NCBI RefSeq assembly: GCF_003013715.1
Contig: NC_072814.1
Location: forward strand, 1,984,001 to 2,048,000
Reading direction: 5' to 3'
DNA from: Candidozyma auris
Taxonomy: Eukaryota > Ascomycota > Pichiomycetes > Serinales > Metschnikowiaceae
DNA length: 64,000 nt
Shown here: piece by piece, positions 1 to 9,463 of the stretch
Layout of the letters: the number at the start of each line of letters is the position of its first letter
Position numbering within the stretch: position 1 is the first letter of the stretch
Translations under genes and position numbers: made by a program
Notes under the pieces: model-generated
Database searches by the model: none
Seen by the model: the letters and a program-made list of their open reading frames with translations, nothing else
What the model was told of the DNA's origin: nothing

Positions 1-1679
1 AGGTACAAATAACCAAGGAAAGCAAGAGAAAGCAGAAGCCCACGAAGGAGCCAAAAACTCCAACCTGGCCGACGCTTGGCAACAAAGATGTCGCTAAAAA
101 GCTGGAGACACCTCGGTGGTGCTCTCTGGCTTTCAAGCCTAAGGTGGGCAATGAAAGCCCAAAACCCAAAGTAGCTAGGGATTTCAAAGAAGCCGATGCC
201 ATGCCGGTGGCCACGGTTGCTAAGGAGGTCAAGGCTAATAAGAAGGCAGAACTTGTCAAGGAGTTAAACCATGTCAATTGGCCTACACTCGGCAACATCA
301 CCACTCAACAGGATGTTGTGAAGGATGAGGCACCCATGTGGTGTCATGTCCTCAAGGACAAGAGACCGGACAACTCTCCGGTTGTGAAGAAGGAGTTGGC
401 GCCTCTAGAGGCAGAGAAGAAGACCGTTGGGTCTTGGGTCGTCGAGGACGTTAACAGGGTGAAGACTACACCTGCCGAGGCAGTCGAGAAGGTCAAAGCA
501 GTTAAGACTGTCGAACCGGTGAAGGTCGACGACGAGGTGAAGGCTGTTGAGCAGGTCAAGGTGGCTACATCAGTGAAGGAGGTGAAGGCAGTCGAGCGAG
601 TGAAAGAGTTGAAGGGCGGTGAAACAGTAAAGGTAGACGGTACAAAGAAAGTCGAGTTGGTACATGACGCCGAGAAGACGAAGAAGAAGAAGAAGGCAGG
701 GAAGAAACTCAGAAAAGCGAAGCAAGAGAGGAAACGCAAACATGTCAGAAACAAGTCGGTGTGGGCAAAGAAGGAAGTTAAGCCCGTGGAGGCAGTCGCA
801 TCCGCTGAGGTAGTTGAGCCCGTTAAGGTAGTCGACAAACTTGAGGACGTCAATTTGGTCAAGCTTGGGGAGGCGAGTCCAGTTGATGTTGCTCCAAGAA
901 AGTTGACTCATAAACTTTTGGGCTCTGCCTGGAGGGAGGCACTCGATATCGGTCTCACGGAGAAGATGCTGACTAACAAGGCTTCTGGGCGGTGCCAGTC
1001 TGCTGGCTCCTCTTTTTGCTATGAGGAAACACTTTCTACAAGGACAATTGGCGCCGTTGGTGTCGGTGAGGGCTCTGAGCCCATGGGGATCACCGATGTT
1101 GGCCACGCCAAGAAGACAAAAGACAGTGTTTTCTATTTGCCTTCTGACTTTGTATTCTTCAGGCACATGTTGCTGGAGAAGAGCCACAAGACTTATTGGC
1201 CCAGCGACTTTTACAAATTTAAGAGCTGGACTAATGACAAACCTCAAAGAGCGCTTCTCCCAAAGGACTTCTTCAAATATCAGGAATGGACCAACGACAA
1301 ACATCACGGTGCTTTCCTTCCTAAGGACTTCATCAGGTATACTGACTGGACGAAAGAGGTGTCTCGCAACTCGTTCCTTCCAGGGGACTTCTACAAATTC
1401 AAGGAGTACACACGGGAGAACAACCAGGCTGTCTGCCTTCCGAAGGACTTCTTCAAGTACCAGGACTGGACTAGCGAGAAAGACAAGCCTACCTACCTCT
1501 CGCGGGATTTCTTTAACATGTGGAAGCTAGCAAAAGATGGAGCCAGAAGGAAAGCCGCTTCTTTTAAACAATCGACTCATAAACAGCTGCTGCCTTTACC
1601 TAAAGGACTCACTGCCATTCTTTCGTGTCCAAAACTTGGAATCGAAGTCATACTTTACGACCCAAAGATGCCGTTGTAA
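1..1679 (+). CDS. Unrecognised repeat protein, 5' end outside window
   Basis: The frame is open from base 3 to the stop at 1677-1679, with no ATG at the window edge, so the N terminus lies upstream; at least 558 codons are visible. Three parts can be seen. First, two copies of a WPTLGN...WC module start at bases 66 and 279, 71 residues apart. Second, a Lys/Val/Glu-rich stretch (about 440-800) is built from short VKxVE-like units and ends in a very basic patch. Third, seven perfect-length 20-residue tandem repeats fill 1137-1556, with consensus LPKDFFKYxxWTxxK. No signal peptide or membrane segment is visible in the part present. I recognise no family. The basic patch could be a nuclear or RNA-binding signal, but that is inference. 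Long antisense frames over the Lys/Val region are composition shadows. Confidence 0.75.
   Translation, partial: VQITKESKRKQKPTKEPKTPTWPTLGNKDVAKKLETPRWCSLAFKPKVGNESPKPKVARDFKEADAMPVATVAKEVKANKKAELVKELNHVNWPTLGNITTQQDVVKDEAPMWCHVLKDKRPDNSPVVKKELAPLEAEKKTVGSWVVEDVNRVKTTPAEAVEKVKAVKTVEPVKVDDEVKAVEQVKVATSVKEVKAVERVKELKGGETVKVDGTKKVELVHDAEKTKKKKKAGKKLRKAKQERKRKHVRNKSVWAKKEVKPVEAVASAEVVEPVKVVDKLEDVNLVKLGEASPVDVAPRKLTHKLLGSAWREALDIGLTEKMLTNKASGRCQSAGSSFCYEETLSTRTIGAVGVGEGSEPMGITDVGHAKKTKDSVFYLPSDFVFFRHMLLEKSHKTYWPSDFYKFKSWTNDKPQRALLPKDFFKYQEWTNDKHHGAFLPKDFIRYTDWTKEVSRNSFLPGDFYKFKEYTRENNQAVCLPKDFFKYQDWTSEKDKPTYLSRDFFNMWKLAKDGARRKAASFKQSTHKQLLPLPKGLTAILSCPKLGIEVILYDPKMPL
1137..1556 (+). repeat. Seven 20-residue tandem coding repeats
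   Basis: Seven consecutive 60-bp units, each encoding exactly 20 residues. All share a (L/W)(P/S)xDF core and most continue with aromatic-basic-aromatic then WT or YT. DNA identity between units is partial, so this is an old, diverged protein repeat and not a recent minisatellite. Confidence 0.9.
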
Positions 1680-2010
1680 TAGGTCTAGCTACCAGAACTG
1701 CGGCACACGAAAGATATATAGTCAATTTGATTTTTTGTTAGCACAAGTAGCTCCATGATAATAGTGAGTTTTCCATTCATCAACCTGATGATCCTAGAGG
1801 AAAGTAGTTTTTTTTTTAAAAAAAATTTTTACTTTGCCCTTTTATCTTTCAAGGCAAAAGGAGAATAAAATATAATCTATGCCATCCGTTCAAGTCTGAC
1901 CTCCTTTCACTACCAAAGGTCGGCTCTCTGCTATCAACAGTCCAGTACACTCTCTCTCGCGAATCTCAACACCTCAGTACTACGTTGGAGAGTGTCAGAC
2001 TACACCTACA
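1680..2010. other. Intergenic: LAS17 upstream region
   Basis: 331 bp between the repeat gene and LAS17. It holds a T-run/A-run/T-run at 1808-1830, typical of yeast nucleosome-depleted promoters, followed by a pyrimidine-rich stretch (about 1895-1960). No gene seen. Confidence 0.5.
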
Positions 2011-3984
2011 ATGGGCATTCTAACGACGGCAGATAAGGAGAAAGTCAAGCGAGCGGTACCGAAAGCGTCGAATAAAATCATTGACGCCACCGTAGCCAGC
2101 TTGTATATCGCTCATCCTGACCCAAATGCGTGGACTTACACTGGTTTAGTGGGAGCAATTGCCTTGGTTGACGATTTGGTTGGCCACACGTTTTTCCTCA
2201 AGCTCGTGGATATCATTGGCACTAGAGGTGTTATATGGGATCAGGAGCTCTATGTGAATTTCGATTATCATCAGGATAGGAAATTTTTCCATACATTTGA
2301 GATCGAAGATTGTCTTGTGGGACTCCTTTTCGAAGATACCAGCGATGCTGCTCATTTTTTCAAAAGGGTTTCTAATCGTACGAAGTATGCATCTAAAGAC
2401 ACCGCTAAGAATAAGAATGCCATTGCCTTGAAGGATAAATTGGCGCCTGAGGCTACCAAGATTGGCCCAAGAGGTGAGTATGTGGATGTTACTACAGATC
2501 AGAGAACTAGAAGAGCCAGAGGTGTCTTATATTACGACGACCAACCCCCACCAGAATGGAGACTGTTGTACGCTGAATTGGCTGCAGCAGGAATCACTGA
2601 AGATATGATTGCAGAAAACAGACAGTTCATTAAGGACTATATTGCTAAGCAAGGTGGTCCCTTGGTGGGACTTGAGCCACCAATTCCTAGGAGACACGCA
2701 GCCCCACATAATGTGTTTGCAGATCATGCCCCAGAGCCTCCGGCAGCGCCTCCGAAGAAGACCAAAAAGGCACCTCCTCCACCTCCTCCACAAGGTGTGA
2801 CTCCCCAGAATTCTCAGACACCTGAGCTCACCCCCACGCCAACTAATATGAGCTCTTCGGGTGAAGTAACTCCCACACACAGTTCTGATGGCTCACCTGC
2901 GCCTTCTAAGCTTCATACTGAGCTCAAATTCAGAGTCCCTCCATCAAATGCTCCAGTACCTCAGGTGTCTCATACAAATATACCTCCTCCTCAAACAGAC
3001 CAAAGCAGGCCCCTCCCAAGTATCCCACAGCAAGGTGGCTCAATCCCTGGGCAGCAGCAAAGACCACCTATGTTTGACGGTAGTTCGTCGCTGTATGGCC
3101 AGCCAATTCAAGGCTTGCAACCTCCACCTCCTCCACCTGGTCGTACTAACAGCAATGCTGGAGCTATGGCTACACCACCTGCAAGAGGAAACCCCCCACC
3201 TCCTCCGGCTAGAGGTAATCCCCCTGCGCCCCCACAAAGAGGTGGCCCTCCTCCACCTCCTCCACCGAGAGCTCAACCAACTGGACACACTGCGACTCCA
3301 CAGAGAACCGGTGCTCCTCCTCCACCTCCTCCAAGAGCTGCTCGTGGAGCGCCTCCTCCGCCTCCGGCGAGAGGTGTTCGAACTCAACCTCAAGCTACTC
3401 AAGCCACGATTCCTCAACCTTCTCAACCATTTCAGCAACCACTGCAGCCTCAACAGCCACCAGCTCTCCCACATCAATCCCCTCAACTGGCTTACCAGCC
3501 GCCTCTCCCGCCTCAAAGGACCGCTGAACCGGCATCAGTCCCACCACCCCCACCACCAGTTGCTCAACCTCAGCAGTCGCAGCCACAATCTAATACTGCT
3601 GCTCCTCCGCCACCACCTCCTATGCCTCCTCAAAATACTGCCCCATCTGGTGGAGCCCCACCCCCACCTCCGCCTCCTCCAGACTTGAGCTCCTCTGGCC
3701 CCACACCACCTTTGCCTACTGTAGACTCCGGAAGAGATGCTTTATTGTCCTCCATTAGAGGTGCTGGAGGAATCAACTCACTTAAGAAGACTGACAAGTC
3801 ACAACTTGAGAAACCTTCAGCCTTACTTGCGGAAGCAAAAGGTGAGCAGCCACCTTCATCATCGTCTGGTGGTGGTGCTGCCCGTGGCCAACCTGAGTCT
3901 CTTGCCGATGCTCTTGCTGGTGCTTTAAGCAAAAGAAAGAACAAGGTTGCAGCCAGTGATGATGAAGATGACGAAGATTGGTAA
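2011..3984 (+). CDS. LAS17: WASP-family Arp2/3 activator Las17
   Basis: 657 residues, close to S. cerevisiae Las17 (633). It activates the Arp2/3 complex to nucleate branched actin at endocytic patches. An N-terminal WH1/EVH1 domain (about 10-125) contains the expected FFLKLVDI and FFHTFEIED blocks. It is followed by a long proline-rich region (about 225-560) with many runs of five or more prolines that bind SH3 proteins and profilin. A WH2 actin-binding motif (about 575-605, LLSSIRGAGGI) comes next, and the protein ends in an acidic tail finishing DDEDDEDW, the Arp2/3-contacting Trp. The WH1 domain is where the family binds verprolin (Vrp1). Start is the first ATG and has a normal WH1 N terminus. 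The order is complete and nothing is broken. Confidence 0.95.
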   Translation: MGILTTADKEKVKRAVPKASNKIIDATVASLYIAHPDPNAWTYTGLVGAIALVDDLVGHTFFLKLVDIIGTRGVIWDQELYVNFDYHQDRKFFHTFEIEDCLVGLLFEDTSDAAHFFKRVSNRTKYASKDTAKNKNAIALKDKLAPEATKIGPRGEYVDVTTDQRTRRARGVLYYDDQPPPEWRLLYAELAAAGITEDMIAENRQFIKDYIAKQGGPLVGLEPPIPRRHAAPHNVFADHAPEPPAAPPKKTKKAPPPPPPQGVTPQNSQTPELTPTPTNMSSSGEVTPTHSSDGSPAPSKLHTELKFRVPPSNAPVPQVSHTNIPPPQTDQSRPLPSIPQQGGSIPGQQQRPPMFDGSSSLYGQPIQGLQPPPPPPGRTNSNAGAMATPPARGNPPPPPARGNPPAPPQRGGPPPPPPPRAQPTGHTATPQRTGAPPPPPPRAARGAPPPPPARGVRTQPQATQATIPQPSQPFQQPLQPQQPPALPHQSPQLAYQPPLPPQRTAEPASVPPPPPPVAQPQQSQPQSNTAAPPPPPPMPPQNTAPSGGAPPPPPPPPDLSSSGPTPPLPTVDSGRDALLSSIRGAGGINSLKKTDKSQLEKPSALLAEAKGEQPPSSSSGGGAARGQPESLADALAGALSKRKNKVAASDDEDDEDW

Positions 3985-4119
3985 ATAAAGAATGAACGAC
4001 TCTTTGGTTTGATTTTGAGGTCCATTTACGTTGTATTTTGCAGCCAAAAGCGGTTCGCGCACATAGTGATGCTCATCAGAGATCTCCATTGTAGTACTTT
4101 CGACATTGTAGCTTTGTTA

Positions 4120-5190
4120 ATGAGTTCCGAGAAGCAGCCTATAAAAGTATTAAAGCCGTTTAAGGAAGCTCTTGAGTTTTGGTCTGTTCAGCTAGAAAAG
4201 CCGGATGAGCTTAACACTGCTGTCCCAGCGGCCACGTTGGAGGATCCTTTGAAAGAGTTGATCAAACTCTCAACCCTAATAAGGGCCCAGACTACAAAAG
4301 TTGGTATCATTTATGCGCCGTCTACGATACGCAAGCAAACCCAAGCTGCACATGATACAGTGGCGGAGCTTTCAAAGACGTTCGTTTTCTATGTTTCTGC
4401 ATTAGCACAGCTCTCACCAGTCAAGGTCTCCAAACTCTTCTTAGATGAAGTTGTCACTATTTCAAAGGACTTAATCGGCTCTGCTTCCGAATTTGCTGAT
4501 GAGCTCATTCTGATTTTGGAGTCATTGGACGGTCAAAATGATGACAAGAATGAAGAGGCAGCACCTGAAAGCGTGAACCCCAGATTACTCTCGGTCGGTA
4601 AGCTTTGGCTGCTCTGCGATAAAATCAAAGACTTCATCGAGAAGGGAAATCTTAAGTTCCTACAGCTGAAGACGGCGCTCAATATCTCTTTGATAGAAGA
4701 TGGTTTGGAAGAGTTTGAAGAGTGGATCCACAACCCACAAGACCTTGATGACGACGATTTCTTTGGGCTCGATGACGATTTTTCGGACAGCGAAGCACCA
4801 ACAAATGTTGCGGATCAAGAAAATCCTCATGAGGAGGCTGACAACGAGGAGCTTGTGAAGTTCTGTGAGCAATGGCTCAAGCAATTGAAGCTCGTGAAGC
4901 TCCTTTTTCTCTCTATCAACAAGTCACTTCCCAGCATGACCACTGGTTCCGACATCGATGAAATTTATCAGACGGAAAACAAGATAGCTCGTCATGTTGA
5001 CCTGCTTGTGGTCGAGCTTATGATGAACAGAGAGCTCAATGACGAGGTCACAAGACTAGATGGTGAACTAGAAAAGGAATGCTTCAAGATTATCCGTATT
5101 CTTCGAAGCGTGAACAAATCGAACGAAGCTAAAGTCAAATGGTGTCTTTCATGGGAAGTTAAGTACAAGGAACTACAGGAGACTAAGTAA
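4120..5190 (+). CDS. GCIP / cyclin-D1-binding-protein-like protein
   Basis: 356 residues from the ATG at 4120; an in-frame ATG at 4009 would add 37 hydrophobic residues that look like translated leader, so I reject it. The sequence is helical, with an acidic central linker (about 205-240, including DDDDFFGLDDDFSD). The helical pattern, with a LSxLIRAQTTKVGI-type block near 50 and a second helical bundle after the acidic linker, fits the GCIP (Grap2/cyclin-D-interacting) family. Fungal members have no firm function; in animals they are HLH-like binding proteins. Family call is from remembered patterns and moderately sure. A TTTTGCAGCCA motif lies 74 bp upstream. The gene is convergent with the next one (76-bp gap). 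Confidence 0.6.
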   Translation: MSSEKQPIKVLKPFKEALEFWSVQLEKPDELNTAVPAATLEDPLKELIKLSTLIRAQTTKVGIIYAPSTIRKQTQAAHDTVAELSKTFVFYVSALAQLSPVKVSKLFLDEVVTISKDLIGSASEFADELILILESLDGQNDDKNEEAAPESVNPRLLSVGKLWLLCDKIKDFIEKGNLKFLQLKTALNISLIEDGLEEFEEWIHNPQDLDDDDFFGLDDDFSDSEAPTNVADQENPHEEADNEELVKFCEQWLKQLKLVKLLFLSINKSLPSMTTGSDIDEIYQTENKIARHVDLLVVELMMNRELNDEVTRLDGELEKECFKIIRILRSVNKSNEAKVKWCLSWEVKYKELQETK

Positions 5191-5266
5191 TGTATATGAT
5201 GAATAGAACTGAGCTTAAGATGGATTAGTGTACTTACAACTTACTGCTGCCCAGCTTATCTGATTC

Positions 5267-6127
5267 CTATTGCGACAAACCGAGGTATTTGGCATGGTGC
5301 TTAGCGTGGTCCTCGACGAAGGTGCTGATGAAGAAGTACAGGTGGTCGTAACCGTTCACCACGTTCAAATCGACACCTCCCTTGTAGCCAGCCTCCTTAG
5401 CTGCAGCCACAAAATTTTCTGGCTTCAATTGAGTCTTGTAGAAGTTGTCGGCGTCACCTTGGTGAATAAGAATAGGGGGCTGGTTCTCATCTTTGTAATT
5501 CTTGATCAAATGAGTAGGGTCGTAAGCAGCCCATTGAGCTTTGTCCGATCCCAAATAGTTACCGAAGTTCTTCTCTCCCCACTGGCAGTCTGTTGGATTG
5601 CAAATTGGGGAAAAAGCACTAACACTCTTGTACTTGCCAGGATTCTTCAAGAACCCTGCGAGAGCCCCCATACCACCCATTGAGTGGCCCGTGATAGACA
5701 CATTGTCGAAATCCAATTCCTTGAAAGCTTCCGCAAGTGTTTCTAAAAGCTCCTTATGAACGTAGCTAAACATGTTGTAGTTTTTAGACCAGGGCTCCAC
5801 CGTGGCATCCACATAGAACCCAGCACCAGTGCCAAAGTCCCACGAATCGTCCTCTCCAGCTATGTTTGCTCCACGTGGAGAGGTGTCTGGGAAGACAATT
5901 GCAAAGCCGTACTTGGCAGCAAAGTATTGGAAAAAGGACTTTTCCGTGGCGTTATTTGGAGTACAAGTCAAGCCAGACAAGTAGACCAAGACTGGTATTC
6001 TGTTGTTGGATGAGGAAGGAACGAAAACGTTCACGTCCATTTTTGTTCTCGTGGTCAGAGACTCATGTGACAATTTGTGTAAAAAGCCATGGAATTGGGC
6101 AATTTTGGCGTTGGTGGTGAGAGACAT
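5267..6127 (-). CDS. S-formylglutathione hydrolase
   Basis: 286 residues from the ATG at 6127. This alpha/beta-hydrolase (esterase D family; yeast YJL068C) hydrolyses S-formylglutathione to glutathione and formate, the second step of formaldehyde detoxification after Sfa1. The nucleophile elbow GHSMGG places catalytic Ser near 149. The oxyanion-side block SGLTCT near 51-56 and the DTSPRG block near 81-86 are typical of the family, and the terminal GYDHLYFF supplies the catalytic His. An in-frame ATG at 6172 would add 15 residues rich in Arg and Ser with no acidic residue, resembling a mitochondrial leader; see findings. The family is normally cytosolic. Confidence 0.92.
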   Translation of the reverse strand: MSLTTNAKIAQFHGFLHKLSHESLTTRTKMDVNVFVPSSSNNRIPVLVYLSGLTCTPNNATEKSFFQYFAAKYGFAIVFPDTSPRGANIAGEDDSWDFGTGAGFYVDATVEPWSKNYNMFSYVHKELLETLAEAFKELDFDNVSITGHSMGGMGALAGFLKNPGKYKSVSAFSPICNPTDCQWGEKNFGNYLGSDKAQWAAYDPTHLIKNYKDENQPPILIHQGDADNFYKTQLKPENFVAAAKEAGYKGGVDLNVVNGYDHLYFFISTFVEDHAKHHAKYLGLSQ

Positions 6128-6259
6128 GGTAGGTGAAGAATATCGTCTTCGGTAAGGTGCTAAAAAGCGCATTAATAACTATACTATACTTGCGGAGTGC
6201 GGATCTGCATTCCTAATTAGGATTTCGATTGCGATAACGCCTGCCAAATGTCCTTCCAC

Positions 6260-7825
6260 CTATAAACTCAGTTTCCCATGTGGTTCGAAGGGGTAAAAGA
6301 TCACCAAGACAGCAGAAAACAAAAATAGTGCCCCGGATACAAAGATGGGGGCCGACGTGGTCAAGTCAGCAAAGATGGCGATAATGGGTGCGAAAACTCC
6401 TAGTACTCTGTTGGCTGAGGCTGCAAGACCCACAGAGGTGCCTCTGATTCTTGTAGGAAACACTTCCGGCGTGTAGGCATATAACGTCCCGTACATGATA
6501 TTCGAAAAGAAGTTGAAGAAGCAGTTCCACGCCAAGTTAGAGTCTGGTGTTCTTGCCGTTGTAGAACCAAAAAGCACAATTCCTGAGAGAATAAGCGAAC
6601 AGAACAAGACACCCTTTCTGCCTGTCCTGAGCTCCACCAACAACCCAGCGATGATTGCACCTGGAAATCCCATTATTGCCACTATCAAAGTGTTTCTGTA
6701 GGTTGTACCCACGCTTAGCTCCTTGTTAGCCAGTCCTCGCTGTTCTAAATAAGATGGGAGAAAAGCATTGTACAAAGGAAATGCAAGCCCTATGAGTGCC
6801 CATGATGTGATGACAAGCGTAGAAGAAAGAGCAATACGGCGTGATCCAAAACACTGGCGAATGTGGGAAAGATTGTAGCGCTTGATTTTGGATTTTAAAA
6901 GCTCATTGCCCCTGATATTGCCACTAGGTTTAGGGACGTCATCGATCTCCAAATCGTCCACTGCACGCAAATCCTCGATGGAAAGAAGAGACTCTTTCTT
7001 ATTGATACGAGCGATTTTGTGGATGGTTTCCACAGCTTTCTCGTCGTTGCCTCGAGCCAAATAGAACGTGGGGCTCTCGTAAACGGGCATGAGAAACCTC
7101 GCAAGGAACATCAATAAGCTGAGACCGCCAATCGTAAACAAGAAGTACCTCCAGCCTTTGTTTTCTGCCTTGACGCAATTGGTAGGATCGGGGCAACTGT
7201 AATTGGAGATGAGACCCCAGGAGATAAGTGCGGTAACAACTTGACCCAACGCCCACCATATGGACATCACGGTCAAGAGCCATTTTTTGTTTGTTGGGAG
7301 TGCCTCGAGGAAAATAGCAGAGTCGACAGGTAAATTGCCGCCCACACCAAAACTCCAAAGGGCACAGAAGCACCCAATGCCGACGAAATTTGGTGCAGCA
7401 CCAGCGCACAAGCCAAAGATCCCAATGAACAAGAAAGTACAGTTGAAAGCCCACCGCCGCCCGATGATGTCAGCGGAAAGAGACCAGAATAACGCTCCCG
7501 CAAGCAACCCCAAGTTCTGGGCTAAGGTGAGGTACGGCGCTCTTGCAGGAGGAAAATGGACCAGGTCTTTCTCTGTCAAGCGCTGGAGAATATACGACGT
7601 GGCCGAGGGCCAAGCGTTATCAGCAAACCAGCCAAAACCGGCCACGAAAAAAAGGCCAATTTGGTACCTGCCGAAGCCAATCTCGTCCAAGGCACGATTT
7701 AAGATAAGAGATTTTCGGATGTACACTTCGCCAAACTCGGCGGCGTCGAAAAGCTCCGACCCGAGGTCCGTCTCCAGAGAGGTACGATCCTCTCGGACGG
7801 CTACCAACGGTGTTTCGTTGCCCAT
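6260..7825 (-). CDS. MFS transporter, sugar-porter/SVOP-like
   Basis: 521 residues with about 12 hydrophobic segments split by a central hydrophilic loop (around 265-330). The usual MFS signature follows helix 2-3 (SADIIGRRWAFN), and a second copy sits in the C half (ELRTGRKGV). PEVFPTRIRGT near 440 is the conserved motif of the sugar/organic-ion porter branch, seen in SVOP and SV2-like transporters. Substrate cannot be told from sequence. The reading frame extends to a GTG at 7849, but 7825 is the first ATG. A TATATAA on this strand lies at 7868-7874, only 43 bp upstream, close for a yeast TATA box. Likely plasma or vacuolar membrane. Confidence 0.85.
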   Translation of the reverse strand: MGNETPLVAVREDRTSLETDLGSELFDAAEFGEVYIRKSLILNRALDEIGFGRYQIGLFFVAGFGWFADNAWPSATSYILQRLTEKDLVHFPPARAPYLTLAQNLGLLAGALFWSLSADIIGRRWAFNCTFLFIGIFGLCAGAAPNFVGIGCFCALWSFGVGGNLPVDSAIFLEALPTNKKWLLTVMSIWWALGQVVTALISWGLISNYSCPDPTNCVKAENKGWRYFLFTIGGLSLLMFLARFLMPVYESPTFYLARGNDEKAVETIHKIARINKKESLLSIEDLRAVDDLEIDDVPKPSGNIRGNELLKSKIKRYNLSHIRQCFGSRRIALSSTLVITSWALIGLAFPLYNAFLPSYLEQRGLANKELSVGTTYRNTLIVAIMGFPGAIIAGLLVELRTGRKGVLFCSLILSGIVLFGSTTARTPDSNLAWNCFFNFFSNIMYGTLYAYTPEVFPTRIRGTSVGLAASANRVLGVFAPIIAIFADLTTSAPIFVSGALFLFSAVLVIFYPFEPHGKLSL

Positions 7826-8046
7826 TTTCTTTAAGGTATCATGAGCCACGGGGAATTGTAGAGATACTTATATAGGGAATTTATCTCACGGAGTGAGGCA
7901 TCTAACGGTTGCTTATGCAGAGAGACTCATGTGTAGACTATTTGGTCCACACAAAAGAAAAAAGAGCGGCAACTGAAGCAACCGCATCTGCAGTAGGGGT
8001 TCTTCTCAATCTCTCGTATATATTGACTACAGTGGAGTGCGTATGT

Positions 8047-8607
8047 CTATATCTCACGCCAGTGCCAGTGATTCGCACCCAATTCAAGCTCATATTGTTC
8101 TACTCGCCATAGCTCATACCAATTTCGAACTTTGGCCACACTTGCCTGGTGCATTTTCCCCGTGCCGCCCTTTTGTGCATCCTGAGGGTTCCGCCACCAG
8201 CAAGTGGCCAAGTTCTGTCCTGTTTCGGGATCGGGCTTGCCGTACCAGTACTTGAGAAGCCCTCCCAGAGCGTTCGCCTCGGCGTGCGAGCGTTTGTCAA
8301 AGTCAAAGAGTAACCGGGTGTTTTGTGGGTTTTGGGCGATTTCTCGCTTCAATATCAGACGAAACGCTATCACGTATATTTTTGTAGGCGGCTGGTTGGC
8401 AAGACGGCCACTTTGTTGCACCTGCGCCACTATGGCTGCAACATTGAAGCTCGAGAGGTAGTCAATAAAGGCGTACTTGTCTGAGGTGGAGCGGAAGTCA
8501 GTAAGTGCTAGGGCGATCTCCTGGTACACGGCATCAAGGGATGAGAGGTCTAGGAGGTGTTCTTCCTCTGTGTATGGGGATGCCACGATGGCTTTCGGAC
8601 GGGTCAT
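8047..8607 (-). CDS. UPF0643-family protein of unknown function
   Basis: 186 residues. The LLDLSSLD block near 18-25, the KIYVIAFRLIL strand near 75-85, and the C-terminal LLKYWYGKPDP...NLATCWWR...DAQKGG block match what I remember of the fungal UPF0643 family. No function is established that I know of. The conserved His/Trp-rich C-terminal part (SHAEANALGG, then KMHQASVAK) could be an active site, which is inference. No signal peptide or membrane segment. A TTTTCGCAGCCA motif lies 50 bp upstream (8658-8669), next to a TATAAA-like stretch. Its divergent neighbour is TVP38, with 856 bp between. Confidence 0.7.
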   Translation of the reverse strand: MTRPKAIVASPYTEEEHLLDLSSLDAVYQEIALALTDFRSTSDKYAFIDYLSSFNVAAIVAQVQQSGRLANQPPTKIYVIAFRLILKREIAQNPQNTRLLFDFDKRSHAEANALGGLLKYWYGKPDPETGQNLATCWWRNPQDAQKGGTGKMHQASVAKVRNWYELWRVEQYELELGANHWHWREI

Positions 8608-9463
8608 GGGGGGGGTTCTACTTAGTGATGTTCTCGTTGGTGCTACTCTTTATAAGTTTTTCGCAGCCACAGTGAGTTGTGGCGGCGCCATAGAGAAATG
8701 GGCTTGGTGGGTGGGAGCCACTGGCCATTGTTTATGTTTTGAGTCACAAATGTGCATCAATGGAAATTTTGGTGAGAGAATTGACTCTGTAACTATTGGC
8801 TGGTGGTGTGTAGTAGATGTGGAATTGTACCGAGAGCGGCGCTCACTACAACGGCACTGGTGATGGTGTAGTGCCGAGCGAAGCATGTGTTTCATCAGAA
8901 CATTGGTCGAAAGGAGGTTGTGGGAGAGATACTCTAGTACATTTTGTGTTTGAAATATGCATTTTTTGATATTTATTAGTCTCTTTGTGTGTGTCACTTT
9001 TTGCATCTATTTGACTGCGAATCAAGAGACTCAGAAATTACAGCTATGCTAATGACAGAATCTAAAACACACAGAACAATGGAAGCAGGATTTTTAAAAA
9101 GTTTGAACCACCTATAAAAGTTTGCTCTAAAGGTTAGTCAAAAAAATACTGGAAGTTACTCTGACTATATGTTTGGCGAAATCCATAGCATCGCAATATG
9201 AATACCATGTCGCAAGATACCACAAAGCCTTGTCGAGGAAAGCACTTCACCTAGGAATCAGAGAAAGACTCTTATCGCTAAACCTGGACACTAAATTCTT
9301 TCCAACACCACACAAATACCCATTTGCCTCATATAGGTTGGTTCCGTCGCTTCCATAGATTCGTCCATGAGTGGTGCACACTGCCAGACTGCGCCTGTAA
9401 GATAAGACTCGAACTTGGTCTCACCAACTCCATCTTCAGCCCAAATACATTGAGTCAGGGGCG
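8608..9463. other. Intergenic: divergent promoter region
   Basis: 856 bp between the UPF0643-like gene and TVP38. It contains TTTTCGCAGCCA at 8658-8669 and a GT-rich stretch near 8981-8998. Short frames here lack an ATG or overlap without support; no gene seen. Confidence 0.5.

Noticed and set aside
344..1307. Long minus-strand open frames (172 and 245 codons) over the repeat gene
   Set aside because: They mirror the Lys/Val/Glu-rich composition of the plus-strand gene, which avoids antisense stops, and show no protein pattern.
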